Below, in pieces: positions 34,797 through 43,738 of a stretch of DNA of 64,000 nt; position 1 is the stretch's first letter, and the number at the start of each line of letters is the position of its first letter. The notes under the pieces are model-generated. The model was not told the origin of the DNA. It was given only the letters and a program-made list of their open reading frames with translations, and searched no databases. The translations under genes were made by a program, and so were the position numbers. This stretch comes from an uncultured Myxococcales bacterium (GTDB lineage Bacteria; Myxococcota_A; UBA9042; DTJE01), in NCBI GenBank assembly GCA_903857665.1, contig CAIOFV010000087.1, positions 1 through 64,000 on the forward strand. The letters run 5' to 3'.

Positions 34797-35306
34797 ATGG
34801 TTCTGGAACTGTGGCGTGACGTCGTGATGAAGGCGATCCTGGAACGCTTTTCGCCGGTGGCCCTGAAGGTCCTGTCGGACGAAAAGGTCCAGGCGCTGTT
34901 GACCCAGGCGCTGAACCTGCAGGCGGACATGCGCCAGAACATCGAGGCGCAGGTCAAACTGGTGGCGCGTACGCTGGAACTGGTCACCCGGGACGAGCTT
35001 TCCTCGTTGCGCGTGGTGGTCAAGAACCTGGAATCCGAGGTCAATCGTCTGCGGGACGAAGCGGTCCGCCGCATGGCCGCTGCCGAGGCGGCCGCCGCTG
35101 CGGCGAAGGCCGCGGCGTCCAGTCACGCCCCCGCACCGGCACCGGCCGCCGCTCCGGCTCCGGCCGCCGCGCCGAAGGCCGCCCCGCAGAAGACGGCTGC
35201 CCCGAAGAAGACGGCTGCCCCGAAGAAGGCCCCGGCCCCCAAGGCCGCCGCCCCGAAGAAGGCCGCCGTTCCCGCGAAGCCCCTCCGCCCGCGCGCCAAG
35301 ACCTAG
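34797..35306 (+). CDS. BMFP/UbiK-like coiled-coil protein with Ala/Pro/Lys-rich tail
   Basis: 169 residues. The ATG at 34797 follows AGGAGG by five bases. Residues 1-95 are helical and coiled-coil-prone. [34 protein letters not shown] strongly recalls the UbiK/BMFP motif (LDLVTREEF...L..LE). The last 70 residues are a low-complexity tail of Ala, Pro and Lys with PKKTAAPKK repeats, like histone H1 or the phasin PhaF, and could bind nucleic acid or an acidic surface. In gamma-proteobacteria UbiK assists ubiquinone synthesis, but here the role is open. A phasin-like role is an alternative. Confidence 0.7.
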   Translation: MVLELWRDVVMKAILERFSPVALKVLSDEKVQALLTQALNLQADMRQNIEAQVKLVARTLELVTRDELSSLRVVVKNLESEVNRLRDEAVRRMAAAEAAAAAAKAAASSHAPAPAPAAAPAPAAAPKAAPQKTAAPKKTAAPKKAPAPKAAAPKKAAVPAKPLRPRAKT

Positions 35307-35442
35307 CCTGGATCCCACGCCATCCCGCCGTTCTCGCAGGTCGAACCCGGGGCCTCGCCTCGTCCGGACGCATCTTCCCGTCAGGCACCGATCGCGGGAA
35401 GCCCGGGAAAGGCGTGAGGATCGAAAAAAGGGAATCGGGGAA

Positions 35443-36003
35443 TCAGTCGGCTTCTTCGCCGAACTCCTCGTCCTCGACGAGGCGAGCGGGAGCGGGAGGA
35501 GCCGGACGGGCCGCGGCCGGAGGCTTGGCCGGGCGCTCGACCACGAAGTTGCTGTATTCCTGTGCCAGGCGGGTGCCGCGGATCTTGGTGGACGCGGACG
35601 CTTCCAGTTGGCGGATGCGCTCGCGGGTCAGGTTCATGATGCGACCCACGTCTTCCAGCGTGACCGGGCCGCGATCGGCGATGTCCAGCACGCAGGAGTG
35701 GATCATTTCCCAGGGCTCGATGTCCGGGAAATTCAACTTGATCGATCCGGTGCGCGGATTCACGTCCAGGTACAGGTGGTACTTGCACGAAATCCACGGG
35801 CAGGGGCGGGGCCCTTCCACGCAGTCGTTGCGCGACGCCGGCCGGTACTCTTCCAGTTCCGCTTCGTAGGGCATCCCGTCCGAAAAATCGACCTTGCCCA
35901 GGCGACGGGCGGCGATCGTCCTCGAACGACGCTTTCCCTGGTGGCGCTCCCCGCTGCGGTCCTGGCCGGCAGCGATTACGGGAGGCCGATCCTTCGGGTC
36001 CAT
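35443..36003 (-). CDS. Sigma-70 region 4-like DNA-binding protein
   Basis: 186 residues. The C-terminal half contains a sigma region 4-type helix-turn-helix ([28 protein letters not shown]) but no region 2, so it is not a complete sigma factor. The middle carries a Cys-rich block ([24 protein letters not shown]), four Cys counting [10 protein letters not shown], that could bind a metal. I know similar proteins from delta-proteobacteria, where they are uncharacterised. The N-terminus is basic and the tail Pro/Ala-rich and acidic. The start at 36003 is preferred (GGGTGGG upstream, weak); in-frame ATGs at 36036 and 36042 are possible. It probably modulates RNA polymerase. Confidence 0.75.
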   Translation of the reverse strand: MDPKDRPPVIAAGQDRSGERHQGKRRSRTIAARRLGKVDFSDGMPYEAELEEYRPASRNDCVEGPRPCPWISCKYHLYLDVNPRTGSIKLNFPDIEPWEMIHSCVLDIADRGPVTLEDVGRIMNLTRERIRQLEASASTKIRGTRLAQEYSNFVVERPAKPPAAARPAPPAPARLVEDEEFGEEAD

Positions 36004-36142
36004 GAACACCCACCCGGAATTCAGGTGGACGGACATTAGCACAACAGATCCGGCTTGGGAAGCGTCAACAAACGAGGTGAAAAACGTCGGGAGGGTGAGC
36101 GCGGGATGGCTCCGGTGGCCGCGGGCGGAGATCCTTTGAACG

Positions 36143-37252
36143 TCACGGGATCGGCCCGATCCCCAGGTCCTTTTGCGGGTGGATCCACAGATCGACGGGG
36201 GGTACGTTCAGGCCCCTCGGACGGAAGGGCAGGAACACCTTCTGGCCGATCCCTGCACTGTGGTAGGCGGCCAGCATGATTTCCAGCACGGCCAGGCCGT
36301 CCTCGCCCGATTCGACCGGCGTCGCGCCGCTGCGCATGCACTCGATGAAATGCCGGTCCTCCTGGGGATAGCCGTTGTTCCACAGCCAGTCATAGTCGGG
36401 GTAGGTCCACCCCTTGCTTTCGTCCCCCAGGGACGGGACGCCCTTCTCCGAAAACGCCCGCAGGCCCATTCCCTTCAGGAGGTCGGCGTACACGACGCCC
36501 TCGGTCCCGAAGATCTCGAGCGTGGAATCCATGCCGCCCTTCAGGGCCCAGGACGACTCGGCCTGGCCGATGGTGCCGTCCTCGAACTCCATCATGACCA
36601 GCACGTGGTCCTCTTCGTCGGTGATGGCGTTGTGCAGGTAGGTGCCCATGTGGGCCCACACCGACTTCACGCGGGGCTTGCCCAGCAGGAACCGGATGCA
36701 TTCGATCGCATGGCAGCCCATGTCCATCAGGATCCCGCCGCCCGCTTCCGCCGGCTTCCAGAACCACGGCGAGTAGGGGCCTGCGTGCTTTTCGCACTGC
36801 CGCATCAGGTACGGCTTGCCGATGCCGCCGGAGTTCATCAGGTCTCGCGCCTTCAGGAACTTCGGCACGAACGACAACTCCTCGGCATAGGCGAGCGTCA
36901 GCCCCTTCGCCGCCGCGGTCGCGATCATCTCTTCCGCGTGCTCGATGGACAGGGCCAACGGCTTTTCGCAGATCACGTGGCGACCGGCCGCGAAGGCGTC
37001 CATGGCCACGCCGTGGTGGAAGCAGTTGGGGACCCCGATCACCACCGCCTGCACGTCCTTGTCCTGCAGCAGCGCCGCGTGCGAGGGGTAGAAGCGCGGG
37101 ACGCCGTTCTCGGTTGCGAACTGTTCCGCCCGCAGGACGTCCACGTCGGCCACGGCCACGACCTCGACGTCGGGCACTGTGCGCAGTGAATCCAGGTGCG
37201 TCTTGCTGATGAACCCCGACCCGATCAGGCCGACGCAGAACTTGGTGCCCAT
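36143..37252 (-). CDS. Gfo/Idh/MocA-family oxidoreductase
   Basis: 369 residues. The Rossmann start is VGLIGSGFISKTHLDSL, the catalytic-site EKP motif is CEKPLAL (Lys97), and GILMDMGCHAIECIRFLLG holds the conserved His. The C-terminal alpha/beta domain is of normal length. These enzymes oxidise or reduce sugars and cyclitols with NAD(P). It is third in a cluster with GH4 and a DegT-type aminotransferase, which suggests keto-sugar chemistry, possibly at C3. Confidence 0.92.
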   Translation of the reverse strand: MGTKFCVGLIGSGFISKTHLDSLRTVPDVEVVAVADVDVLRAEQFATENGVPRFYPSHAALLQDKDVQAVVIGVPNCFHHGVAMDAFAAGRHVICEKPLALSIEHAEEMIATAAAKGLTLAYAEELSFVPKFLKARDLMNSGGIGKPYLMRQCEKHAGPYSPWFWKPAEAGGGILMDMGCHAIECIRFLLGKPRVKSVWAHMGTYLHNAITDEEDHVLVMMEFEDGTIGQAESSWALKGGMDSTLEIFGTEGVVYADLLKGMGLRAFSEKGVPSLGDESKGWTYPDYDWLWNNGYPQEDRHFIECMRSGATPVESGEDGLAVLEIMLAAYHSAGIGQKVFLPFRPRGLNVPPVDLWIHPQKDLGIGPIP

Positions 37253-37285
37253 GGGTTTCCTCCGTGCGGTGGCGTCCGGGACCGC

Positions 37286-38533
37286 CTAGCGCAGTTGGTC
37301 CACGTTCTGCTGGACCTTCACGAACGCCGCCACGATGTCCTCGAGGTCCTTCACGGTCCCCGAAAGGTGCGGGTAGTGCATCCACATGGCCTCGTCCCAG
37401 GCCGCCGCTTCCGACACCGGGCAGGACACGGCCGGGTTGTCCAGGATGCCGTCGCCGTAGCGTTCGCGCAGCATCGGCCACTGTGCCGTGCGGGCGTTGA
37501 AGATGTCGATCGAATACAGCGGCGTGTAGAAGTGCCCCGAAAGCTCGACGCCCTCGGCCTCCAGCGCGCTGAGGAACCGGTCGCGGTGCACGCCGTGGAA
37601 GGCGGCGGAATCGTACTTGATGACGGTCTGGTAGGCGGCCTTGCGCGTGACGCGCGGGTCGGTGTCCAGCACGTGCACACCCTGGACCTGCCCGTGCAGC
37701 ATGTCGCGGAACAGGTCGTGCATCTTCGCGCGCTTCGAGGTGGCCTCCTCCAGGCGCTCGACCTGCGCCAGCGCCACGGCGACCTGCAGCTCGCTCATGC
37801 GGTAGTTGGCGCCGAACAGTTGCCCCTCGAAACTGTCGTAGCCTTCCTCCTTGCGGCCGCAGTTGATCAGGCTCATCGCCTTCTGGCGGTTGATGTCGTC
37901 GCTGGTGGTCAGCACGCCGCCCTCGCCGCTGGTCATCAGCTTGGACGACTGCAGGCTGAAGCTGCCGAAGTCGCCCATCGAGCCGACGCCCTTGCCGCGC
38001 CACTCGCCGCCGTGGGCGTGGGCGCAGTCCTCGATCAGCACCAGGTTGTGGCGTTTCGCGATCTCCAGCAGGCGATCCATGTCGGCGATGGAGGCGCCGA
38101 GGTGGACCGGGATGATGGCCCGCGTCTTCGGCGTGATGGCCGCTTCCACGGCCGCCGGGTCCATGCAGTAGTTCCGGGCCTCGACGTCCACGAACACCGG
38201 CACGGCGTTGCAGCGGACCGCACAGGAAGCCGTCGCCATGAACGTGTACGCCGGGACGATGACCTCGTCGCCCGCCTCGATCCCGATGGCCTGCAGCGCG
38301 ATTTCCATCGTGACCGAGCCGTTGGCGCAGGGGATGCCGAACTTCGCGCCGTGGAAATCGGCGAACTTCTTGCCGAATTCCGCGGCCAGCGGGCTGGGGA
38401 AGGGATAGCCGCCCCAGTTGCGGGATTCCAGGGCCGCGTTCAGGTAGGCGCGCTCCTTGTCGTCGAAGTACGGCCATGGGCTGAACGGGGTCGTCCGAAC
38501 CGGGGTGCCACCGAACAGGGCCAGCTTTTCCAT
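37286..38533 (-). CDS. DegT/DnrJ/EryC1-family aminotransferase (AHBA/cyclitol aminotransferase-like)
   Basis: 415 residues, full-length. The PLP-binding Lys198 sits in FSLQSSKLMTSGEGG; upstream IEDCAHAHGG and VPAYTFMATASCAV are standard for the fold. The QSSKLMTSGEGG wording resembles the subgroup that transaminates cyclitols and keto-sugars (AHBA synthase, scyllo-inosose aminotransferases) more than the nucleotide-sugar group. It should convert a keto group to an amine with Glu or Gln as donor. It ends 33 bases before the Gfo/Idh gene. Confidence 0.92.
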   Translation of the reverse strand: MEKLALFGGTPVRTTPFSPWPYFDDKERAYLNAALESRNWGGYPFPSPLAAEFGKKFADFHGAKFGIPCANGSVTMEIALQAIGIEAGDEVIVPAYTFMATASCAVRCNAVPVFVDVEARNYCMDPAAVEAAITPKTRAIIPVHLGASIADMDRLLEIAKRHNLVLIEDCAHAHGGEWRGKGVGSMGDFGSFSLQSSKLMTSGEGGVLTTSDDINRQKAMSLINCGRKEEGYDSFEGQLFGANYRMSELQVAVALAQVERLEEATSKRAKMHDLFRDMLHGQVQGVHVLDTDPRVTRKAAYQTVIKYDSAAFHGVHRDRFLSALEAEGVELSGHFYTPLYSIDIFNARTAQWPMLRERYGDGILDNPAVSCPVSEAAAWDEAMWMHYPHLSGTVKDLEDIVAAFVKVQQNVDQLR

Positions 38534-38558
38534 GATCTACTCCTTGCGCGGGAAGCGC

Positions 38559-39827
38559 TCAGTCCAAGGGGTCGAAATCCCCGTTTGCCATGATGTCGGC
38601 CAGGATCGCGCGCGCCTTCGCCGCGGTCCGGACCAGCGGGTTGGCGGCCAGCGCGGCCAGGGCCTTCGCCCGCGACCGCGTCATCGCGGCCTCGATCGTC
38701 AGGCGCTCGTAGCCCTTCACCTGGCGCATCAGGCCGAAGTACTCCTCGGGCACCGGCGCCTGGGGCAGGGGCCGTACGCCATGGGACGACAGTTCGGTCG
38801 GGATTTCCACAGAGGCGTCGTCGGGCAGGCCCGGGACCGCCCCGCGGTTCAGCGTGTTGACGATCTGCACCCGGGGCGTCGGCGACAGCAGCGCCGCCAT
38901 CACGTCGATGGCCGCGCGGGAGTAGAAGGCGCCGCCGCGCTCGGCCAGCAGCGCCGGCTTTTCGTGCTGCGACGGGTCCCGGTAGATCGCGAACAGGCGC
39001 TCTTCCAGGTCCATCACGACCTGGGCGCGGGTCTTCGGGGCCGCCCTCAGTTCTTCCAGCACCGCCTCGGTCGAATAGTAGTAGCGCAGGTACCAGGTGG
39101 GAATCGCGTGCAGCGCGGCCACGAGGTCGGCGCCCACGTCGATCTGCGGGATGTTGGCCGGGCCGCCGGCGCCCGTGAAGGCCGCCAGGACCTGTTCGAA
39201 CACGTCGTTGCCGGCGACCCGCAGCCCCCGGATCCACGCCAGGTGGTTCAGTCCCACGTAGTCCAGTTCCACGGACTCGGGCGGGGCGCCCAGGGCCTTC
39301 GCGGCCTCCATGCGCATTTCCGTCGGGATGTTGCACAGTCCGACGGTCGGCACGCCGCCGTGGCGCAGCAGCGCTTCGGTGATGATCCCGGAGGGGTTCG
39401 TGAAGTTGATGATCCACGCCCCCGGCGCCCGCTCGCGAACGCGTGCGGCGATCCCCAGGAGGACCGGGATCGTGCGCAGCGCCTTGGCGAACCCGCCGGC
39501 GCCGGTGGTTTCCTGCCCGATGCAGCCGTGGCGCAGGGGGACCGTTTCGTCGCGGTGGCGCGCCTGCTGGCCGCCCACGCGCACCTGCGTGATGACGAAC
39601 GTCGCGCCGGCGATCGCCTGGTCCAGGTCGAGCGTGTGGCGGATGAGGATCCCGGACCCGGCGGCCACGGCCATGCGCCTGCAGAAGCCGGCCACGGGTT
39701 CGAGGCGGGCCGCGTCGATGTCCTCCAGGACCACCTCGGTCAGGCCCAGTTCGGCCTGGCGCGCGAGCAGCCCTTCGAACAGTTCGGGGGTGTAGGTCGA
39801 GCCTCCACCGATGACGGCAACCTTCAC
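38559..39827 (-). CDS. Family 4 glycoside hydrolase (6-phospho-beta-glucosidase-like)
   Basis: 422 residues from a GTG at 39827. That start gives the usual family opening VKVAVIGGGSTYTPELFEGL and has GGGAGG upstream; the longer reading adds 20 unneeded residues. The NAD-binding GGGS, the metal ligands Cys165 (VGLCNIPTEM) and His195 (YVGLNHLAW), and NFTNPSG are all present. GH4 enzymes cleave phosphorylated or plain glycosides by an NAD-dependent oxidation at C3 followed by elimination. First gene of the sugar cluster; DegT follows after 25 bases. Confidence 0.92.
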   Translation of the reverse strand: MKVAVIGGGSTYTPELFEGLLARQAELGLTEVVLEDIDAARLEPVAGFCRRMAVAAGSGILIRHTLDLDQAIAGATFVITQVRVGGQQARHRDETVPLRHGCIGQETTGAGGFAKALRTIPVLLGIAARVRERAPGAWIINFTNPSGIITEALLRHGGVPTVGLCNIPTEMRMEAAKALGAPPESVELDYVGLNHLAWIRGLRVAGNDVFEQVLAAFTGAGGPANIPQIDVGADLVAALHAIPTWYLRYYYSTEAVLEELRAAPKTRAQVVMDLEERLFAIYRDPSQHEKPALLAERGGAFYSRAAIDVMAALLSPTPRVQIVNTLNRGAVPGLPDDASVEIPTELSSHGVRPLPQAPVPEEYFGLMRQVKGYERLTIEAAMTRSRAKALAALAANPLVRTAAKARAILADIMANGDFDPLD

Positions 39828-39902
39828 GGCGCCTGCCCTCCCAAGAGGTCCGCCCCGGACCTCGAACGCGGGGGTATTTTGCATCATCGGGCGCGTGCGC
39901 GT

Positions 39903-41867
39903 CTAGAAGGCGCCTACGGCTTCGAACACCATGACCTCGGCCTCGGTCCGGCCGTCGGCGGGGTTTGTCTGGACGATCCGATCCAGCAGGCGCAGGCCCA
40001 GAGGGCCCGCGTCGCCGGGCGCCGCCGTCCGTGCCCATAGACCCAGGGCGCCCCAACTGGTCCGGGCGAATCCCGGGAGCAGTCGCTGGGCCGAGTCCAC
40101 GTATGCCGTCGGGTCCTTGCCGATCAGCCGTGACTCGACCCGGATCTCCTCCGGGTGGGGAGGCAGCAGGATGACCCAGCGGACCTTGTCGCGCTTCAGC
40201 GTGGCCGCCGCCGTCGCGGCGTCGCCCTCGTACAGGAATCCCAGGCATTCCCGCAGCCCGTCGTCGTTTTCCGGGGGGCCGAAGAAGTTGTCGCATACCG
40301 TGGGCACGCCGGCCCGCCACTGGACCAGGTGCCCGTATCCCCAGGGAACCAGGGCGCCCGCCCCGTCGTCGCCGGTGTCGTGCCTGCGGTGCTCGATCAG
40401 CGTCGATGCCTGCAGCATCGCGCGGTCAACAGCGGTCAGGGGATGCTGGCTGGCGATCGTGGACAGGTCCAGTGCCACCGCGGCCAGCACGACCGCGACG
40501 GCGCCGATGGCCCGGAGGGGTGCACGGACCCCCCAGGAGGCCAGCCGGGTTCCCGCGATCCCGCCGACGATGCCCAGGCCCTCGGCGACGCCCAGCGCGA
40601 TGAAGGGCGCCGCCACCATGGCGAACCTCCGCTGGAACAGTGCCACGACCAGGAAGGCGAGGCCCAGGAGGCCCACGGCGCGGGCAGTCAGTTTCGGGCC
40701 GTCGATGTCGCAAAACCTTCCAATCCGCCCGGGCGCCGACGTGGAGGCGATGGGATGGAGCAGGGCGCTTTCGCCGGAGCCGCCGTCGGCACCCCAGGAC
40801 AGGCTGGCCAGTCCCAGCAGCGCCAGGGGCGACAGCACTCCCAGCATCGTCAGGGCCAGGCGCGGGTCGGACAACAGGGGGCTGGCCTCCCGGGACAGGG
40901 TTCCGAATCCCTGCGAGTCGAGGTAGCCGAACCCCTGCGTGACCGACGCGAGGAGGTCGGGAAGGGCCGCGAAGGAGGCCGCCGTGCCGACGCCCGCCGT
41001 CGCGGCACCGATCCCCAGCCGCCAGATGATGGACGTGCCGGGACGCAGGCGCGTCGCCGCGGCAGTCGTGACGACCCCGACTGCGGCAAGGCCGATCAAC
41101 GCCACGTGGACCAGCGAAGGCGAATAGAACAGCCACTCGCCGGGATGGGGCGAAACGGGCAGGGAGGCGACGGTGCCGATCCAGGTCGCGGCCGCATACC
41201 CGATCGCCGCCGCGGGGGCCTCGAGCGCCAGCGCGCCGCCCACCAGCACGAGCGCCATTGCCACGGGGAGCAGCGCGGCCGGGTAGAACGCGAACGAAAG
41301 ACCCAGCGCGAGCCCCGACGCCATGCAGGCGGCCAGAACGCCGCGCTTCCGGAAAGCGGCCAGCGGGCCCAGCAGCCCGAGCACCGTGAGCATGGGTTCC
41401 AGGACGTGGTGGTCCACGCGCCCGGCCAGTGTGTATTCGACGTGCTTCGGCAGGAACGCGATGAAGAGCGCCGCGACCAGGGCCCGTCGTCGCGTGGTGA
41501 CCCGGGCCGCCAGCAGGTACGTCAGGAACACCAGCAGTGCGCCCAGCACCGGGATGGCGATTGCCGTGGCGCGCCGGGCCGCCTCCGCGTCCGTGCCGGC
41601 CCCGGACAGGTCCGACACGACGTGCAGGAGGTGGTCGAAGCCCCAGGGCCAGCAGGCGACTGCGCCATGGGGGTGGTCCACCATCGGGTCGGGGGCGCCG
41701 GGTGCGACCGGGCCCTGCAGGAGGCGCTCCAGGCGCATCCAGTGGTACGGCGGATCGTCGGGGAAGGGCAGCACGCGGGCGCCATCGACGAGGTCGGCTC
41801 CCGAGCCCGCCCGGACCAGGAAGGCCGCTGCCGCGACCAGCGCCAGGACCGCGACCCGCAGCAGCAT
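39903..41867 (-). CDS. STT3/AglB-like GT-C membrane glycosyltransferase
   Basis: 654 residues with about 12 hydrophobic segments, then a soluble C-terminal domain from about residue 470. The first loop carries an acidic motif (PFPDDPPYHWMRLERLL) like the DxD region of oligosaccharyltransferases. LAGRVDHHVLEPML matches the STT3 G-x-DHH motif. The soluble part has VPWGYGHLVQWRAGVPTVCDN where STT3 has WWDYG. These indicate a relative of STT3/PglB with an altered acceptor site. I start at ATG 41867 (GAGG six bases upstream); an in-frame GTG at 41891 is possible. Confidence 0.8.
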   Translation of the reverse strand: MLLRVAVLALVAAAAFLVRAGSGADLVDGARVLPFPDDPPYHWMRLERLLQGPVAPGAPDPMVDHPHGAVACWPWGFDHLLHVVSDLSGAGTDAEAARRATAIAIPVLGALLVFLTYLLAARVTTRRRALVAALFIAFLPKHVEYTLAGRVDHHVLEPMLTVLGLLGPLAAFRKRGVLAACMASGLALGLSFAFYPAALLPVAMALVLVGGALALEAPAAAIGYAAATWIGTVASLPVSPHPGEWLFYSPSLVHVALIGLAAVGVVTTAAATRLRPGTSIIWRLGIGAATAGVGTAASFAALPDLLASVTQGFGYLDSQGFGTLSREASPLLSDPRLALTMLGVLSPLALLGLASLSWGADGGSGESALLHPIASTSAPGRIGRFCDIDGPKLTARAVGLLGLAFLVVALFQRRFAMVAAPFIALGVAEGLGIVGGIAGTRLASWGVRAPLRAIGAVAVVLAAVALDLSTIASQHPLTAVDRAMLQASTLIEHRRHDTGDDGAGALVPWGYGHLVQWRAGVPTVCDNFFGPPENDDGLRECLGFLYEGDAATAAATLKRDKVRWVILLPPHPEEIRVESRLIGKDPTAYVDSAQRLLPGFARTSWGALGLWARTAAPGDAGPLGLRLLDRIVQTNPADGRTEAEVMVFEAVGAF

Positions 41868-41989
41868 GGAAGGCCTCGCGAACAGACGCACCCACCATAT
41901 ACGGGAGGTCAGCCGTCGGTCAACGGCCCTCCGACGCCCTCAATCCCGGCGTTGACGGGTCGCCCGGATGAAGGCAGGATTGCATCGAC

Positions 41990-43738
41990 GTGAGGGGCCC
42001 CATCCGATCCCATCTCGACAGCAACGGTCTTCGGACCTCCAGGACGCCCAGCGACGGGGTTGGTGCGCTGTCGATGATCCTGGGCCTGGCCCTGGCCCTG
42101 GTCGGGTCGCCGGTGATGGCCCAGGAACAGGAAGGCGAGGACTTCACCCGGCGGGACCGGACGGCCCTCCTGTACCAGACGAAGTTCCTGTTCACCCAGG
42201 ACAACGTGCCCATCGTCACGATCGGCCTGGTCGAGGGCGAGACGCAGGTCGCGTTCGAGGCCGACGGCCCCTTCGAGTTCCAGCCCGAGGGCATCGGTGG
42301 GCCATCGACCCGGATCGGAAAGGGGCGGACGACCTGCACCGCCAGGCTCGATGACGGCGTCCCGGCGCGCATTCGCTACTGGGTCGGCCTTTCCCGGGTG
42401 GCTTCCCGGGACCTCGACGCGCTGCGGCGCGAACGGGCCTCGTGGGAGGGACGGGTATCGGGAGTCCGGGCCTTCCAGCGGGGCAGCATCTTCGGGTTCT
42501 ACGGCCGCGTGCTGGACAACCGGACGACGACCCTGGTGGAGGACGCCCCGTTCGACGCGCCCGACGCGGCCCGGGCCCGCCGCGACGAACTGGCCGCGAA
42601 GGCGGGGGCAGGGACCCTGGAGGTCTTCGAGGAGGTCGTGGAGCGGCCCCGAGGGACGGTGCGGGTTTCGTGCACGGGCGTCGAGGCGCTGCTGGCGGTG
42701 CCCGGGATGGTGATGATAACGCCCTCGGACGGGCGGCCGTTCAAGGTCCGGTCCGTCGAGTTCGGGAAGGGGTTCCCGTGGCACGGGCGGGAGGATCGGA
42801 CCTACCGTGGGCGCCTGGTTCTGACGCCGGACCGGAACGGGAAACTGGCGGCCGTCAATGCCGTGGATGCCGAAACCCTGCTGAAGGGGCTGGTCCCGTC
42901 TGAAATCTACGTGGACGCACCGTCGGCGGCGCTCCGTGCCCAGGCGACGTGCGCCCGGGGCGAACTGTTCGCCAAGCTGGGCAACCGGCACACCGCGGAT
43001 CCGTACATGGTGTGCGCCGACGTCCACTGCCAGGTGTACAAGGGGCTGACCCGGGAGGACCCCCGGACCAGCAAGGCCGTCGATGATACCCGGGGGCGCA
43101 TGCTGTTCGCCGGCGGCGGGTTGGTGGACTCGGTCTACGGCGCCAACTGCGGCGGCCATTCCGAAAGCGGCGGCGCCGTGTGGCAGGGGTCCGGGCACGA
43201 CTACCTGAAGGGCGTGCCGGACGCGCCGGAAGGTGCCCGCGTGTTCGCCGACGGCGACCGCTCGGATGAATTGGTCCGGGCGTTCATCGTTTCACCGCCG
43301 AAGGGGCTGTACTGCGGGGCCACGAAATACGGGAAGGACTCGTTCCGGTGGCGCAAGGTCGTCGGGGCGGACGAGATCCGGTCGGGGATCAAGGAGCAGA
43401 CGGGCACGGATCCTGGCGATGTGCGTTCGATGCGGTCCGTTGAACGCGGCGTTTCCGGGCGGATCCTGCGCCTGGAGGTAAAGGGGGACAAGGCGACCGT
43501 GCTGCTGTCGCCGGAACTGCGGATCCGCAAGGCGCTGGGCGGGCTGCGATCGTCGCTGTTCGTGGTCGATGATGCGTCGGAGGGTGGCGGACGGGCCTTC
43601 GCCTTCACGGGCGCCGGGTTCGGGCATGGCGTCGGCATGTGCCAGGTGGGCGCGATCGGCATGGCCCAGACCGGCATCGCGTTCGAGGAGATCCTCCGCC
43701 ACTACTATCCCGGCAGCGACCTCCTGCAGATCTACTGA
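41990..43738 (+). CDS. SpoIID/LytB-domain protein (probable peptidoglycan lytic enzyme)
   Basis: 582 residues. The N-terminus has a signal-like hydrophobic stretch (LSMILGLALALVGSPVMAQ). If the GTG at 41990 is the start it lies about 28 residues in; an ATG at 42074 would make it strictly N-terminal. The SpoIID domain is clear: AVNAVDAETLLKGLVPSEIY, AALRAQATCARGELF, VYGANCGGHSES and the C-terminal GFGHGVGMCQVGAIGMAQTG plus EILRHYYPG. In Bacillus SpoIID is a lytic transglycosylase acting on glycan strands without stem peptides. Homologues in Gram-negatives are secreted amidase enhancers or glycan-cutting enzymes. Its 3' end overlaps the convergent membrane protein by seven bases. Confidence 0.9.
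   Translation: MRGPIRSHLDSNGLRTSRTPSDGVGALSMILGLALALVGSPVMAQEQEGEDFTRRDRTALLYQTKFLFTQDNVPIVTIGLVEGETQVAFEADGPFEFQPEGIGGPSTRIGKGRTTCTARLDDGVPARIRYWVGLSRVASRDLDALRRERASWEGRVSGVRAFQRGSIFGFYGRVLDNRTTTLVEDAPFDAPDAARARRDELAAKAGAGTLEVFEEVVERPRGTVRVSCTGVEALLAVPGMVMITPSDGRPFKVRSVEFGKGFPWHGREDRTYRGRLVLTPDRNGKLAAVNAVDAETLLKGLVPSEIYVDAPSAALRAQATCARGELFAKLGNRHTADPYMVCADVHCQVYKGLTREDPRTSKAVDDTRGRMLFAGGGLVDSVYGANCGGHSESGGAVWQGSGHDYLKGVPDAPEGARVFADGDRSDELVRAFIVSPPKGLYCGATKYGKDSFRWRKVVGADEIRSGIKEQTGTDPGDVRSMRSVERGVSGRILRLEVKGDKATVLLSPELRIRKALGGLRSSLFVVDDASEGGGRAFAFTGAGFGHGVGMCQVGAIGMAQTGIAFEEILRHYYPGSDLLQIY

Noticed and set aside
36063..36068. TTGACG on the minus strand as the -35 of the sigma-like gene
   Set aside because: No acceptable -10 lies 16-18 bases downstream.
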